A stretch of DNA of 64,000 nucleotides from Cherax quadricarinatus (GCF_038502225.1 NC_091372.1:3964203-4028202); one strand, 5' to 3'. Counted from the stretch's first letter, positions 32,500-43,036 are shown. A program made the numbers and translations. The notes: generated by a model from the letters alone, not told the origin.

Positions 32500-33159
32500 T
32501 TGAAAAAGACCAGTATTGGATGAAACACTGTATTTGTGCCTTTTTCATTAACTGTCTGCAAATTGCCATCATCTTCACCATGTTTATACTGCATATTTTT
32601 TATGCTAAACAGTAAAATTAATCATTATATATGAGCTTCATGAATTGTTGTGACAACTTTCACTACCACGTGAAATTCCTTTTCTTATGTCAACATATTA
32701 TCCAATGTTTATAAATGAAAATGTATTGGAAGGCAAGATAATAAATTGCTCCAGTGATCATCAAATATACAGGTAATGCTACTTAATTAATTGAGAAGTC
32801 ACTGGCATACATCACTAAACTTATGTGAAATGATGACTTCTTACAAGTGATACTTATTACCACAAAAAAACGAGGCCTCAATCTCATCTACATTTGAACA
32901 TAATCTGAACTCGACTTCCTTAAAAAGGTCCTTCACATTATTAATTTCCACATCACTAGTGCAAATAACTACTGTATTTTCTACGTATAAGGCATATTTA
33001 TTTATTTATGCATTCCCCAAAAACTCTCAGAAAATCACCATGCATCTTATATTCTTATATGATAAAGGTCAGGAACAAGGAAAGACCTTGTGTTACTGGT
33101 AAGTGGTGACTGTAGTGACACTAAACCAGAAACAATGGAAATAACTCACTGTCTACTTT
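32500..33159. other. Intron-like sequence, no gene seen
   Basis: AT-rich; 32600-32770 matches duplication copy A at 10340-10500. No coding signal. Confidence 0.45.
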
Positions 33160-33565
33160 TTTTTTTTTTTTTCACCAAACCAGTCATATCCCAATGAGGC
33201 AAGTGACTTAAAAAGTAAAGCAAAAATTTCTCTTTTTAACTTTAGTAATATATACAAGAGAAGGGGTTACTAGCCCCTTGCTCCCGGCATTTTAGTCGAC
33301 ACATATGGTTTACGGAGGAAGAATTCTGTTCCACTTCCCCATGGAGATAAGAGGAAATAAACAAGAACTAGTAAGTAAATAGAAGAAAACCCAGTGGGGT
33401 GAGTATATATATGCTTGTACATTCATGTGTAGTGTGACCTACGTGTAAGTAGAAGTAGCAAGACATACCTGAAATCTTGCATGTTTAGGAGATAGAAAAA
33501 AGACACCAGCAATCCTACCATCATGTAAAACAATTACAGGCTTCTGTTTTACATTCACTTGGCAG
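33160..33565 (-). mobile_element. Short RTE derivative (family D), full length
   Basis: Poly-T at 33160-33172 then the tail (accaaaccagtcatatcccaatgagg), the ggggttactagccccttgctcccgg body, gtagtgtgacctacgtgtaagtag, and a head ending cttctgttttacattcacttggcagaac. Same order as the 5' untranslated region of family A plus a family A-like tail. Confidence 0.72.
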
Positions 33566-33717
33566 AACTTTTTTGGGTTATCCTAGGTAATTTACACTAT
33601 GTATGATAATTGTACTTATGTGTCCCTGTGCCTAAATAAACTTACTCAATCCCCAACAAATCTATTTCCCAGATTACTTTAGGCTGAGTAGTACCATCAT
33701 CAATTATAATTCGCATC

Positions 33718-33886
33718 TTCTCCATGGGAGAGCGGAGGAAAATTCTTCCTCCGTAAGTTATGCATGTCGTAAGATGCGACTAAAATGCTGGGAGCAAGGG
33801 GCTAGTAACCCTTTCTCTTTATAATTTTTTTTCTTTTTCAGGTGACCCTACCTCAGTGAGAGACGGCCAGTGTGAAAAAAAAAAAT
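33718..33886 (+). mobile_element. Short RTE derivative (family D), truncated
   Basis: In plus orientation: ctccatgggagagcggaggaaaattcttcctccgtaag ... ggggctagtaaccctttctc, then gtgaccctacctcagtgagagacggcc and poly-A. 5' truncated. Confidence 0.68.
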
Positions 33887-34124
33887 TCACATATTATTGG
33901 TACATACTATGCAAACCAGCTTCAGTGGTTGTAAATAACTGCAAAGTAGCTATCTGTAAACAACAGGTAGCCACGAGTGTTTCAGTGACGGTGGAGCAGA
34001 AGACAGGTTGTGCAATGTCCCACTTCTTCTAGCTACTCTGTACACATAAGCCACCATCCAATGACTCATTATCATTTTGAAGCAAGTATTGCATTTTTTA
34101 TTTTTCCCAGAATATGTCTTGACG

Positions 34125-34322
34125 AAATTTCTCCATAGGGAAGTGGAACAGAATTCTTCCTCCATAAGCCAAGTGTGTCATAAGAGGCAACTAAAATGCA
34201 GGGAGCAAGGGGCTAGTAACCCCTTCTGTATATATTACTAAATTTAAAGAGAGAAACTTCTGTTTTTCTTTTTGGGCCACCCTGCCTCAGTGGGATACAG
34301 CCAGTGTGTTGAGAGAAAGAAG
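34125..34322 (+). mobile_element. Short RTE derivative (family D), truncated
   Basis: It carries ctccatagggaagtggaacagaattcttcctcc, the ggggctagtaaccccttctg body and the tail gccaccctgcctcagtgggatacagccagtgtgttgagag. 5' truncated. Confidence 0.7.
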
Positions 34323-35060
34323 CGTAACAAAATTGGGGGTTCACCTTATATGTTGGAAAATACGGTATGTATGTTCTATTAGATTCACCGATATTCATCA
34401 TAATTTGTACAAGCCTAATTTAGCTCATATGCCATACATGTGTTGTATAAACAATGATAAAGCCTTAAGTATTTGCAGGATTTATGTCCCTACATAACAC
34501 CACAAATGTAAATAATCACATCAAGAATGGTAATTTTCTTCTGCAAATGCACTCTAAGTGTCAAGAATCTATGTTTACAATATACTACATGCTGAGAAAA
34601 TCATCATTGTGACTCTGTTGTCATATAATTGTGTATGACTATCTTGCACTAAGGCATATAATTACAGTATAGTAAAAGTCTTATCTGCCTCAAAACCCAA
34701 GAGAAAAAATAAAAGCATCAGTGATGATGAGAAGCCAAGTTAAAGACCATGCAAGTGACTAATAAGAATGTGTGATTGTGTCAATATGATAACTAAAATT
34801 TACCAAATAACACTGTAATTCAAAAAGGTTCTCACAGTTCTGCTTCTATGGAAGACCATGATCAACCTTAATCATGTAATAAATTAATGTATCTTCTAGA
34901 ATATCATTAAATACAGTTTTCTTTGCTTTTTACTAAACTGGCCATTTTCCACCAAGGTAAGGTGACCCAAAGGAAACAATACACCCAAACTCTTTTATTA
35001 GCTGCCATGCTACAATATCACTTTATGAACTGCAACATCCCCACACATTCTACAGTAACT
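34323..35060. other. Intron-like sequence, no gene seen
   Basis: AT-rich. A short D/A-tail-like piece (aaactggccattttccaccaaggtaaggtgaccc) lies at 34938-34972. No coding signal. Confidence 0.45.
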
Positions 35061-35067
35061 AAATATC

Positions 35068-35436
35068 TGAAGGGTAGGAGTTGGCCCAGGAAAGGATGGA
35101 GGGAGGGGGTAAAGGGTTTGTGTGCAGGAATGTAAGAACATGTTAGATAGGACTGGATAAACGGTTTTAGGGACTTGACAAGCTGTTGGAGTGAGAGCAA
35201 GGTAATATTTTGTGAAGGGATTCAGGGAAACCGGTTTGCCGGACTGGAGTCCTGGAGGTGGAAAGGATAATGCCTGCACTTTGAAAGGTGGGGTTTGTGA
35301 AATTTACTGTTTGGAGGGACATCTAAACTGTCATAACTATGCATCTCTGGCAAGACAGTGATAGTGTAAATGATGGTGAAAGTGTTTCTTTTTTTGGGTC
35401 ACTCTGCCTCGGTGGGACAGCCAGTGTGTTTAAAAA
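35068..35436 (+). mobile_element. Old RTE (family A) 3' fragment, copy A4
   Basis: The plus strand carries gggtaggagttggcccaggaaaggatggagggagggggtaaagg, matching the GRPRKGW-REGVK coding end, then the 3' untranslated region gggattcagggaaaccgg...atgcctgcacttt and tail ggtcactctgcctcggtgggacagcc. It is more diverged than other copies, so likely an older insertion or subfamily. Confidence 0.72.
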
Positions 35437-35605
35437 AATATTCATCACAAGCTATGTTTGCAAGTTGATTATTAAAGTAACTGAGTATAAAATCCTTATT
35501 AATTTTAATTCATAACAATGTTATTTATAAAGAAACTTTATTTATCTTTATTTATCCATTTATCTACAGTCTTGTTTCACCAAAGAGAAGCTATATAACA
35601 CTTAC

Positions 35606-35655
35606 CCTACTGAGCTTGCTGGAGCGGCTACTAATGAAGAAGGTCCCACTACGAG
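35606..35655 (-). CDS. PHKA: PHKA small linker exon, 50 nt, Ser-rich
   Basis: On the minus strand 50 nt lie between acceptor ttatttttag and donor GTAAGTG. CT joins the leftover G of the 33-nt exon to give Ala, then comes RSGTFFISSRSSKLSR, ending on a complete codon. One of the other frames has an immediate stop. RxxS-type Ser/Arg spacing fits a phosphorylated linker, as known for alpha subunits; that any of these serines is phosphorylated is inference. The exon lies alone in AT-rich intron sequence between an old RTE fragment (35068-35436) and the TTAA element at 36663. Confidence 0.7.
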
Positions 35656-35659
35656 CTAA

Positions 35660-36658
35660 AAATAAAAGGGGGCATAGAGTAAGTCAAATAATTTTTTCAA
35701 AATACAGAATATGATAATACAAACAATAGTACCATACTCTAGTGCAAACTGGAGGTGTACTGCTGAAAAGTGGTGAAAAAGAGACTTTTAGCAGCCAAAT
35801 CTTTTACTGGTACAATGTTTCACTCAGAGTGAACTTTTTTCAAGTATAGAATACATAACAAATACGAGGTAAAACAACTTAAATAATCATCCAGGGTGAA
35901 CAAGTCAGGTGCAGGTGTCAGGTGTGCCAGGCTTAAGTTTAAGAGATGTACTGCATGTAGCCTATACCTGCCCACCTCAGATTTCCTTTGTTCTAAAACA
36001 ATGAGAGCTATGGGGGAGGGGGGGTTACTAGAGCAAACCTCCCACTATTTATTTGATGGTATTTGCAACCTTCATTGTAGATGATCCCAGGCATCTACAT
36101 ATAACCTTATCATTCTCCTGAAACAGTAATTTGTCTGTCCCACTGATGTTACCTACTGCCTAACCCTACATTTCTACCGTACTGTACCACATATTATAAG
36201 AACAACAACAACATATGTCAGGCCTATTTTTAAGCATGCAGCACTGGCAAGGAACCCACACATAAAACATGTTAAGAAACATATATTATACTTCAGTTTG
36301 GTTAACAGATATACATTAATTTAATGATGCTTCATGTAATTTATAAGTGAAAGAGAACAAGTACTATATTCTCAGTTAAAATAATAAAAGAAATTAGATA
36401 TGGAATACTAAGGCTCAGGAATGCATCTCTGATTATAACATAGATGTATGTGGGTAAAAATGTTCCAAGCTCCAAACACTGAACTTGCAACAAATTTCAG
36501 AAACACATTAATGTCCTAAGTGGGAACCAACTATACATTAAAATCTACTGCTTTATATCAAACCTGCAATTTCCATTTCCACACATACAGCTTCTCCATC
36601 ATGTTCAAAGTTTGCATCGTGTTTACAACCGTTTCATGTGTATCATTATTAACTTTTA
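35660..36658. other. Intron-like sequence, no gene seen
   Basis: AT-rich intron between the 50-nt exon and the TTAA element. No splice-flanked exon with the right phase was recognised. Confidence 0.45.
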
Positions 36659-36950
36659 TTAACCCTTAAACTGTCCAAACGTAGATCTACATGCATATGC
36701 GTAGCTCTCCGAACATAAATCATTTTATTTTTCATTGCTTTAAAATTAGGGCGATAGGCCTGAGTCGCCTAGACACGAGGGAATGGGTCTTAACACTCTG
36801 TGTGTGCAGTATTAAAAAATCTTGGACCACTCAGTACCTTGTGGGAGCAACAGTTCAACTGAGCGCCAGCTAGAGCAAATAGTGTGGCAAACACCAGGGA
36901 TACACTGATGTCATGTCGTATTAACACTCCCCTTTTAAGAGGAAAGTGAA

Positions 36951-37155
36951 AATAGGTTAGATAAATACACGAGTGGGTGTGGGTGGGTGTGAGTTGGACC
37001 TGACTAGCTTGTGCTACTAGGTCTGATTGCCTTGCTCCTTCCTTCAGTGGATGTGAACCTGACTAGGTTGGTCACTGGTCTAAGCCAGGGGGTGACATGA
37101 ACCTGCCTTGCATGGGCCAGTAGGCCTGCTGCAGAGTTCCTTCTTTCTTATGTTC
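36951..37155 (+). mobile_element. Family C LINE 3' end
   Basis: aataggttagataaatacacgagtgggtgtgggtgggtgtgagttggacc ... gcctgctgcagagttccttctttcttatgttcttatg. It shows the family C tail uninterrupted. Confidence 0.75.
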
Positions 37156-37317
37156 TTATGTATTCAGCAGGCAGGCTGGCTGGCTGGCTGGCTTTGGCTG
37201 TCTCTCTGTCTATCTCTGTCTCTCTCTCACATGAACATATAAGTATGGTTATTATAGTGTAAATTAACTAGGATAACCCAGAAATTCCAGGCAAAGTGCT
37301 ATACTGTGCTTGTAGAT

Positions 37318-38320
37318 TTTTTTTTTTTAACAAGTCGGCTGTCTCCCACTGAGGCAGGGTGACCCAAAAAGAAAGAAAATCCCCCAAAAGAAAATACTTT
37401 CACCATTCAACACTTTCACCTCACTCACACATAATCACTGTTTTTGTAGAGGTGCTCAGAATACAACAGTTTAGAAGTATATATGTAAAAAAATACACAA
37501 CATATCCCTCCAAACTGCCAATATCCCAAACCCCTCCTTTAAAGTGCAGGCATTGTACTTCCCATTTCCAGAATTCAAGTCCGGCTAAATAAAAATAACT
37601 GGTTTCCCTGAATCCTTTCACTAAATATTACCCTGCTCACACTCCAACAGATCGTCAGGTCCCAAAAACCATTCGTCTCCATTCACTCCTATCTAATACA
37701 CTCATGCATGCTTGCTGGAAGTCCAAGCCCCTCGCCCACAAAACCTCCTTTACCCCCTCTTTCTAACCTTTCTGAGGACGACCCCTACCCCGCCTTCCTT
37801 CCCCTACAGATTTATACGCTCTCCATGTCATTTTACTTTGATCCATTCTCTCTAAATGGTCAAACCACTTCAACAACCCCTCTTCAGCCCTCTGACTAAT
37901 ACTTTTATTAACTCTACACCTTCTCCTAATTTCCACACTCCAAATTTTCTGCATAATATTTACACCACACATTGTCCTTAGACAGGACATCTCCACTGCC
38001 TCCAACCGCCTCCTCGCTGCAGCATTTGCAACTCAAGCTTCACACCCATATAAAAGTGTTGGTACTACTACTATACTTTCATACGTTCCCTTCTTTGCCT
38101 CCATAGATAACGTTTTTTGTGTCCACATATACCTCAAAGCACCACTCATCTTTTTTCTTTCATTAATTCTATGATTAACCTCATCCTTCATAAATCCATC
38201 CACTGACACGTCAACTCCCAAATATCTGAAAACATTCACTTCTTCCATACTCCTCCTCCCCAATATGATATCCAATTTTTCTTTATCTAAAACATTTGAT
38301 ACCCTCAGCACCATGATGCA
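37318..38320 (-). mobile_element. RTE-like LINE (family A), copy A5, 5' truncated
   Basis: Poly-T at 37318-37328, then the tail and 3' untranslated region, then coding sequence read on the minus strand: VLRVSNVLDKEKLDIILGRR, NVFRYLGVDVSVDGFMKDEV, TLLYGCEA, frame shift, MEAVEMSCLRTMCGVNIMQK and GRRGRGRP. It starts within the RT C-terminal part. At least one frameshift (near 38033). Confidence 0.85.
37763..38314 (-). pseudogene. Family A RT C-terminal coding remnant (copy A5)
   Basis: Two frames (38314-38033 and 38005-37763) carry the same protein end as residues about 330-520 of the intact frame at 62232-63887. No catalytic motif remains. Confidence 0.82.
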
Positions 38321-38345
38321 ATATGCATTTTCACTTGCTCAGGAA

Positions 38346-38391
38346 TCAGGGAGTGGCTTGTAAACCAACAGTTTTACAAGCCGCTCCCTGA
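38346..38391. repeat. Perfect-stem hairpin
   Basis: tcagggagtggcttgtaaa and ttttacaagccgctccctga can pair over about 19 bp (one G-T type mismatch) around a 7-nt loop. It lies beside the 5' end of RTE copy A5 and an (AC)n run at 38418-38431. Confidence 0.7.
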
Positions 38392-39077
38392 GACAGAGAC
38401 GAAAAGCAGACGGAAAGACACACACACACACACAGGCAGACAGAAAGACAGATAAACAGAGCTACAGAGACAGACATGTTTGTAACAGTGAAAACAAATA
38501 AAGTGAGGGTTCCCTGAGTGCACATTCATCAAGTGTCACTGCCTGTCAGTTTACTGACACTTGTCATAACACCATGCTTCAAGGTATCCTCCAGCATGTT
38601 CAAAACATTACTGGGACCTATAAATACTTTGTATATATTTCTAGACAATAGTAAATGACCAAGGCAGATGAAATGTTCACCTGCCAGTGTAATTGTGACT
38701 ATTTGAGTACTATTTCAGTACCTAATATTAGTGTCAAAACAAAGAGTGGCTATGAAATCACAAGAACTATTATAAATTGTAATTATCAGAACATAAAAAA
38801 TATATACAGTGGTCCCTCAATAATCGTCCGGCCTGAAAGTCGTCCATTTCGGAAATCGCCGCGTTATTTCATCTAAACATTGGCTCGCAAATGGTCCGTT
38901 AACTTGCTAATCGTCCTTCGTCCTGGACGCGTACTCACGGCTGTGAGCCGCCTCGGCCTCCCTTCCCAGCCAGTGTGCCATTGTCTACCAGTGAGCGACG
39001 GTCCCCTCATGTGTTCATACGAAGTATTTCATAATATTCCATTCATTTTAGTGCTTGCAAGTGCTAAATAAGCTACC

Positions 39078-39971
39078 ATGGCTCCAAAGAAAGCTCCTAT
39101 TGCCAAGCCTTTGATAAAGAAGGTGAGAAATACGACTGAATTTAAGAAAAACATCATTGAACAATATGAAAGTGGCGTACGTGTGGCCGAACTGGCCAGG
39201 TTGTATAACAAACCCCATGAACATCAAAATGGTATACAATACCGACAGGTATTGGGTGATGGACTGATTACATTGTCTTCTCTACTGTTCCTGCCTACTT
39301 TCTGTATTCGACTGAAGAAGCCTACTGTGTAGGCGAAACATTTTGGAATAAAGTTGCCTAACTGTTGCCTATGTGTCTTACCTACCAACAAACCCCATAC
39401 AACTATATCTTCCATCGTGGCAAAGAAAAAAGAAATCAAGGAAGCTGTTGTTGCTTGGAGAAAATTGTGGCCAGATTGTGTCCACAACAGGGATTTTGAA
39501 GGGTTTGTGGCTGACCCTGATGAGCCTATGTCAGTTGTGAAATCTATTGTGGCATTGGGGAGTTCCATGGGGTTGGATGAGAGTTTGGAGGATGTGGAAG
39601 AGTTGGTGAAGGACCACAACGAAGAGCTAACCACTGAGGAGTTGCAAGAGCTTCAGCAAGAACAGCAACAGATCACAGCTCAGAATCTTGCTGCAGAGGA
39701 GGAAGAGAGATGGAAGAAGTTGCCTTCTTCACAAATTAAGGAGATTTTTGAAATGTGGGGTAGGATGGAAAGATTTATGGAGAAACATCACCCTGAGAAA
39801 GATGTTGCAAGCCATATCGGCAACTTGTACAGTGACAGAGTCTTGGCCCATTTTAGGGAAGTTTTAAAGAGACGCCAGAAGCAGAGCTCTCTGGACACTT
39901 TCTTGCGAGACAGGACTCCAGTGACTCTCAAGCTGGTCCTAGTGGCATTAAGAAACAGAGAAGAGAAGTAA
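39078..39971 (+). pseudogene. Tigger-type transposase, DDE core deleted
   Basis: The N-terminus MAPKKAPIAKPLIKKVRNTT then EFKKNIIEQYESGVRVAELA, RLYNKP is a pogo/CENP-B-type helix-turn-helix. After the 168-bp insertion the frame resumes HTTISSIVAKKKEIKEAVVA and then runs to WRKLWPDCV, DVEELVKDHNEELTTEELQE and AHFREVLKRRQKQSSLDTFL, all C-terminal to the DDE domain in Tigger proteins. About 300 residues holding the catalytic acids are absent. A non-functional relic. Confidence 0.87.
39219..39386 (+). mobile_element. 168-bp insertion (family F-related), 12-bp target duplication
   Basis: aacaaaccccat occurs at 39207-39218 and 39387-39398. The insert contains gatggactgattacat and gaagaagcctactgtgtaggcgaaacatttt, matching one arm of the foldback element at 8587-8957. 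Removing it restores the Tigger frame (LYNKP-HTTIS). Confidence 0.85.
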
Positions 39972-40354
39972 CCCCAGAAAAGCACTTGGTACCCGAGGTG
40001 TTGATGGAAGGGGATTCACCTTCCAAAGAGTAACTAATGCAATCTCTCTCCTCCTCCAGTCTTCCATACACTAAGAAGAATCACCAATTAAGGTAAGTGT
40101 TACGCTGTTAATGTTTCATTCATCATGTCCCATTGTATTGTTTATGTACTACATCTGTATTTCATGTAAAAAATTTTTTTGTTTTAATACTTCTGGGTGT
40201 CAGGAACGGATTAATTGTATTTACATTATTTCTTATGGGGAAAATTGATTCGAAAATCGTCTATTTCGATACTAGTCTCACTTCCAGGAATGGATTAAGG
40301 ATGATAATTGAGGGATCACTGTAAATTAAAATAAAAGCGAGAAAAAAAGGAATA

Positions 40355-41277
40355 CAGTGGACCCCCGCCTTACGATATTAATCCGTTCCTGAGAGCTCAT
40401 CATAAGCTGAAATCATAGTTAGCCGAATTAATTTTCCCCATAAGAAATAATGGAAATCAAATTAATCCGTTCCTGACACCCCAAAGTATGAAAAAAAAAT
40501 TTTTTTTTACCACATGAAATATTAATTTTAATACACACAAACTGAAGAAGACATGCACAATTACTACTCTACTAAGAATAGAATACATGACACTTACCTT
40601 TATTGAAGATCTGGTGATGATTGATGGGATGGGAGGAGGGGTGAGTGTGGAAGTTATTGTTTAGAAGGGGAATCCCCTTCCATTAGGACTTGAGGTAGCA
40701 AGTCCTTTTCCGGGGTTACTTCTCTTCTTCTTTTAATGCCACTAGGACCAGCTTGAGAGTCACTGGACCTCTGTCGCACAACAAATCTGTCCACAGAGCT
40801 CTGTACCTCCCGTTTCTTTAAGACTTTCCTAAAATGGGCCATAACATTGTCCTTGTACAGGGTGCCAACACAGCTTGCAGTAGCTGTGTCAGGGTGATTT
40901 TCATCCGTGAAGGTTTGCAGTTCAACTCACTTTGCACACATTTCCTTAATCTCTTTTTTTCAACTCCATACTAATTCTCACCCTTTTTATCACAGGGATG
41001 GCACTAGAAGCTTTCTTGGGGTCCATGGTGACTTATTTTGCAGTTACAAGCACTAAAAACACTGGGCTAATGCGAAATGTACCGAATGTATGCGTAGATA
41101 CGACCAGACTGGCTGGCTTGTAAACACTGCCGCTGAGGCCACACGTGGGATGCATCCTGGATGAATCACGTAAGGCAAGTTTTTTTTATCGTGAGGCGAG
41201 GCAAAATTTTTGCGTTTAAATGCTTCGTATGGCGGATTTAACGTAACGCGATGCGTTCGTAAGGCGGGGGTCCACTG
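40355..41277 (-). mobile_element. Tigger-like element, internally deleted
   Basis: The ends cagtggacccccgccttacg and cgtaaggcgggggtccactg are perfect inverted repeats flanked by TA. On the minus strand a transposase C-terminal piece remains: MAHFRKVLKKREVQSSVDRF, RRREVTPEKDLLPQVLMEGD. The start region (GSMDPKKASSAI-like) is visible near 41030 but the DDE core is gone. Confidence 0.82.
40654..40842 (-). pseudogene. Tigger transposase C-terminal remnant
   Basis: The 62-aa frame ends VLMEGDSPSKQ, homologous to the end of the 38807 element and of the element at 46269. No catalytic residues. Confidence 0.75.
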
Positions 41278-41576
41278 TATTGGCAACACTTCTGCAAGTG
41301 GCAGGAGTTGATGTTGCTGTCAAGTGAGCATCTAGCACCAACTTCACGGGCTTATATCTCGGTAAGTACAGGTCCTAAAAATTTTTTTTTTTGGGGTCTT
41401 ATACCACACAGAAAATTGCCCTCTTTAATTTTTTTTTTTTCAAAATATTCAGTGCTATGCAGTTGAACATAGATCTACGTTTGGACAGTTTAAGGGTTAA
41501 ACACTATTTGTATAAATTCATGCATTCTAAATGAATGCAACTTTTCCTCTTTTTTCACACAAATCAATTTTACAGG

Positions 41577-41812
41577 CTAAGAGCTATTATCCTACCTCGG
41601 CTCATTTCAAAGCCCTATCTAAGGTATACTACTACTCCTCAGCATGTGACCTACACTAGATGGCTAACACCCAGGTACCTACTTACTGCTAGGTGAACAG
41701 GGGCAGCAGGTGTAAGGAAACATGCCCAACATTTCCACCCATACTGGGGATCGAACCCTGGACACTCAGTGTGAGAGTCGAGTGTGCTACCAACGGAGCC
41801 ACAGGACTCCCA
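41577..41812 (-). mobile_element. tRNA-derived SINE
   Basis: The minus strand starts ggagtcctgtggctccgttggtagcacactcgactctcacactgagtgtccagggttcgatccccagtatggg. tggctccgttgg resembles an A box and ggttcgatccc a B box of RNA polymerase III. A conserved-looking body follows (ctgttcacctagcagtaagtaggtacctgggtgttagcc). It lacks a true acceptor stem pairing, so it is not a tRNA gene. The parent tRNA was not decided. Confidence 0.72.
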
Positions 41813-42177
41813 CTTTTATGAAAGCAACTAGCAATTTACCATTTAGAACAAGTTATCCTAAATTTAGATATATTACATTACACATAAAAAGGGGTTTCTC
41901 ATCTTAAGACATATATGAAGGAAAAATATTGCATACCATTCTTACAATGAGGTAAACAGGTAAGTGTATCTAATTTTGATTAGGATTTTAATATTTTCTT
42001 AAATGCATGTGAAATATATGTTGAATCAATAACAATATACAATAATACCTATCAACATTCAATGACTCTTGCATAAGGAATATAATGAAACAAATTCCCT
42101 TACTTCATTAGTCAAGTATACCAAAATAGATCCTTCATATAAGACAATGAAAACAGACTTCAGCTACCTAAGCTTAC
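41813..42177. other. Intron-like sequence, no gene seen
   Basis: AT-rich intron just downstream of the 33-nt exon. Confidence 0.45.
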
Positions 42178-42210
42178 CATCAGCAAGCAATCCTTCACGT
42201 TTGCGTAAGA
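42178..42210 (-). CDS. PHKA: PHKA small linker exon, 33 nt
   Basis: On the minus strand 33 nt lie between acceptor gctttaccag and donor GTAAGC. Its first two bases join the leftover G of exon 45206-45068 to give Val. The rest reads LRKREGLLAD with one leftover G, so the join reads FNIGS-V-LRKREGLLAD. The other two frames contain stops or do not fit the phase. Basic residues right after the conserved SGKEF segment resemble the ERSVRP start of the mammalian linker, but similarity is weak. The phase fit on both sides is the main support. Confidence 0.72.
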
Positions 42211-42710
42211 CTGGTAAAGCAAAAATATATTAGATAATTATTTAACTAAAAATTATACTGTATATCAAACATTAAAACCCTTTTATCCTCAATCAATACA
42301 AAAGTCACACACAATGCAATTTAAGAGGTCTCTTAAATTGCTAAGGAAACACTAGAGGATTAAGTGCTAAAAAGAAACACTACAGGAATAAAAACTATTA
42401 AGACACACAGGAAAGCCAAGACTTGTGTACTTTATAATGAATGCAGGAAGTTTATAAGATTTACCTGTCATCTTACATGAGACAGAAAAGACCAGCAATG
42501 CTACCAGAGTGCAAGAACTGAACATTTGTATGACAAAACAGTAGTATCTCCCTAGATACTACTATGGGTCAATGTAGTTTCTAAAAACAAATGTAAGATT
42601 TTAGCCTAAGAGACTAAAAGCATCAGAACTGTGGCCACCTATCTTATTGGTAATCTGATTTCATTTATGTGAACACACCCTCAACTCAAAGTGTAGTAAT
42701 TAATTAATGA
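42211..42710. other. Intron-like sequence, no gene seen
   Basis: AT-rich intron between the 33-nt and 139-nt PHKA exons; no coding signal. Confidence 0.45.
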
Positions 42711-42712
42711 AT

Positions 42713-43036
42713 GTAGTAATATTCCAGCAATGCAACTGCTGTCACTGAACACCAAAAGTTCTTTAAAATACCCTGAGAAAACAAGAGTTGCATTGCTTTA
42801 GTAATTCAAAATCAAAGTTTAAAGATTTATTTCCACATGATACAATCAATGTTTGTACAGAGATGGATGACATTTGGTTGTACATGCAGAAAGCCCATGC
42901 TTGTGCAGAGCATTTTGGACAATTAATAAATCGATCAATGTGGTAATGTTCCAGCAGTGCAGCTGATGTCATTAATACCAAAAGACAAATATAAGTTTTT
43001 TAAAATAATGTAAGAAAGCAAGAGTTGCATTTGGCT
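42713..43036 (-). repeat. Family L repeat, copy 2, between two diverged direct repeats
   Basis: 42821-42950 matches 20875-21000. It lies between two similar stretches of about 90 bp (42713-42798 and 42938-43036; both contain ccagca.tgca.ctg.tgtca and aagagttgcatt). Confidence 0.55.

Larger units (their letters stand above)
25110..32860. repeat. Intragenic duplication, copy B
   Basis: This is the counterpart of 6860-10640, expanded by later insertions: a LINE fragment (27560-28312), hAT/Tigger-like MITE material (from 28466), an inverted-repeat element (28716-29315), a SINE-like copy (29568-29765), two minisatellites and a 203-bp MITE (32294). The shared blocks include the 21-nt candidate microexon and its flanks, the ctagctaac...aaaaaaag segment beside it, and the block around 32620-32760. 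The boundaries are not sharp. Confidence 0.72.
38807..40321 (+). mobile_element. Tigger/pogo-like DNA transposon, core-deleted
   Basis: TA flanks both ends; termini cagtggtccctcaataatcg and (inverse) cagtgatccctcaattatca are inverted repeats. A transposase gene starts at ATG 39078 but the DDE catalytic core is missing: the N-terminal DNA-binding part jumps to the C-terminal part. A 168-bp repeat is inserted at 39219-39386 with a 12-bp target duplication. Confidence 0.85.
36663..41496. mobile_element. TTAA-target (piggyBac-like) element with perfect terminal inverted repeats, filled with nested insertions
   Basis: TTAA at 36659-36662 and 41497-41500 flank cccttaaactgtccaaacgtagatcta and its exact inverted copy. 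The element's own sequence appears to be 36663-36950 and 41280-41496, about 0.5 kb, with no transposase seen. Between them lie a family C tail, simple repeats, an RTE copy and two Tigger-type elements. TTAA target and CCC start are typical of piggyBac-type elements; the superfamily call is inference. Confidence 0.82.

Noticed and set aside
35018..35279. Minus-strand ORFs of 60 and 89 aa near 35 kb
   Set aside because: They are antisense to the old RTE 3' fragment at 35068-35436.
41740..41812. A functional tRNA gene on the minus strand
   Set aside because: B-box and A-box-like motifs are present, but the acceptor stem does not pair and the sequence continues into a repetitive body, so it is a SINE.
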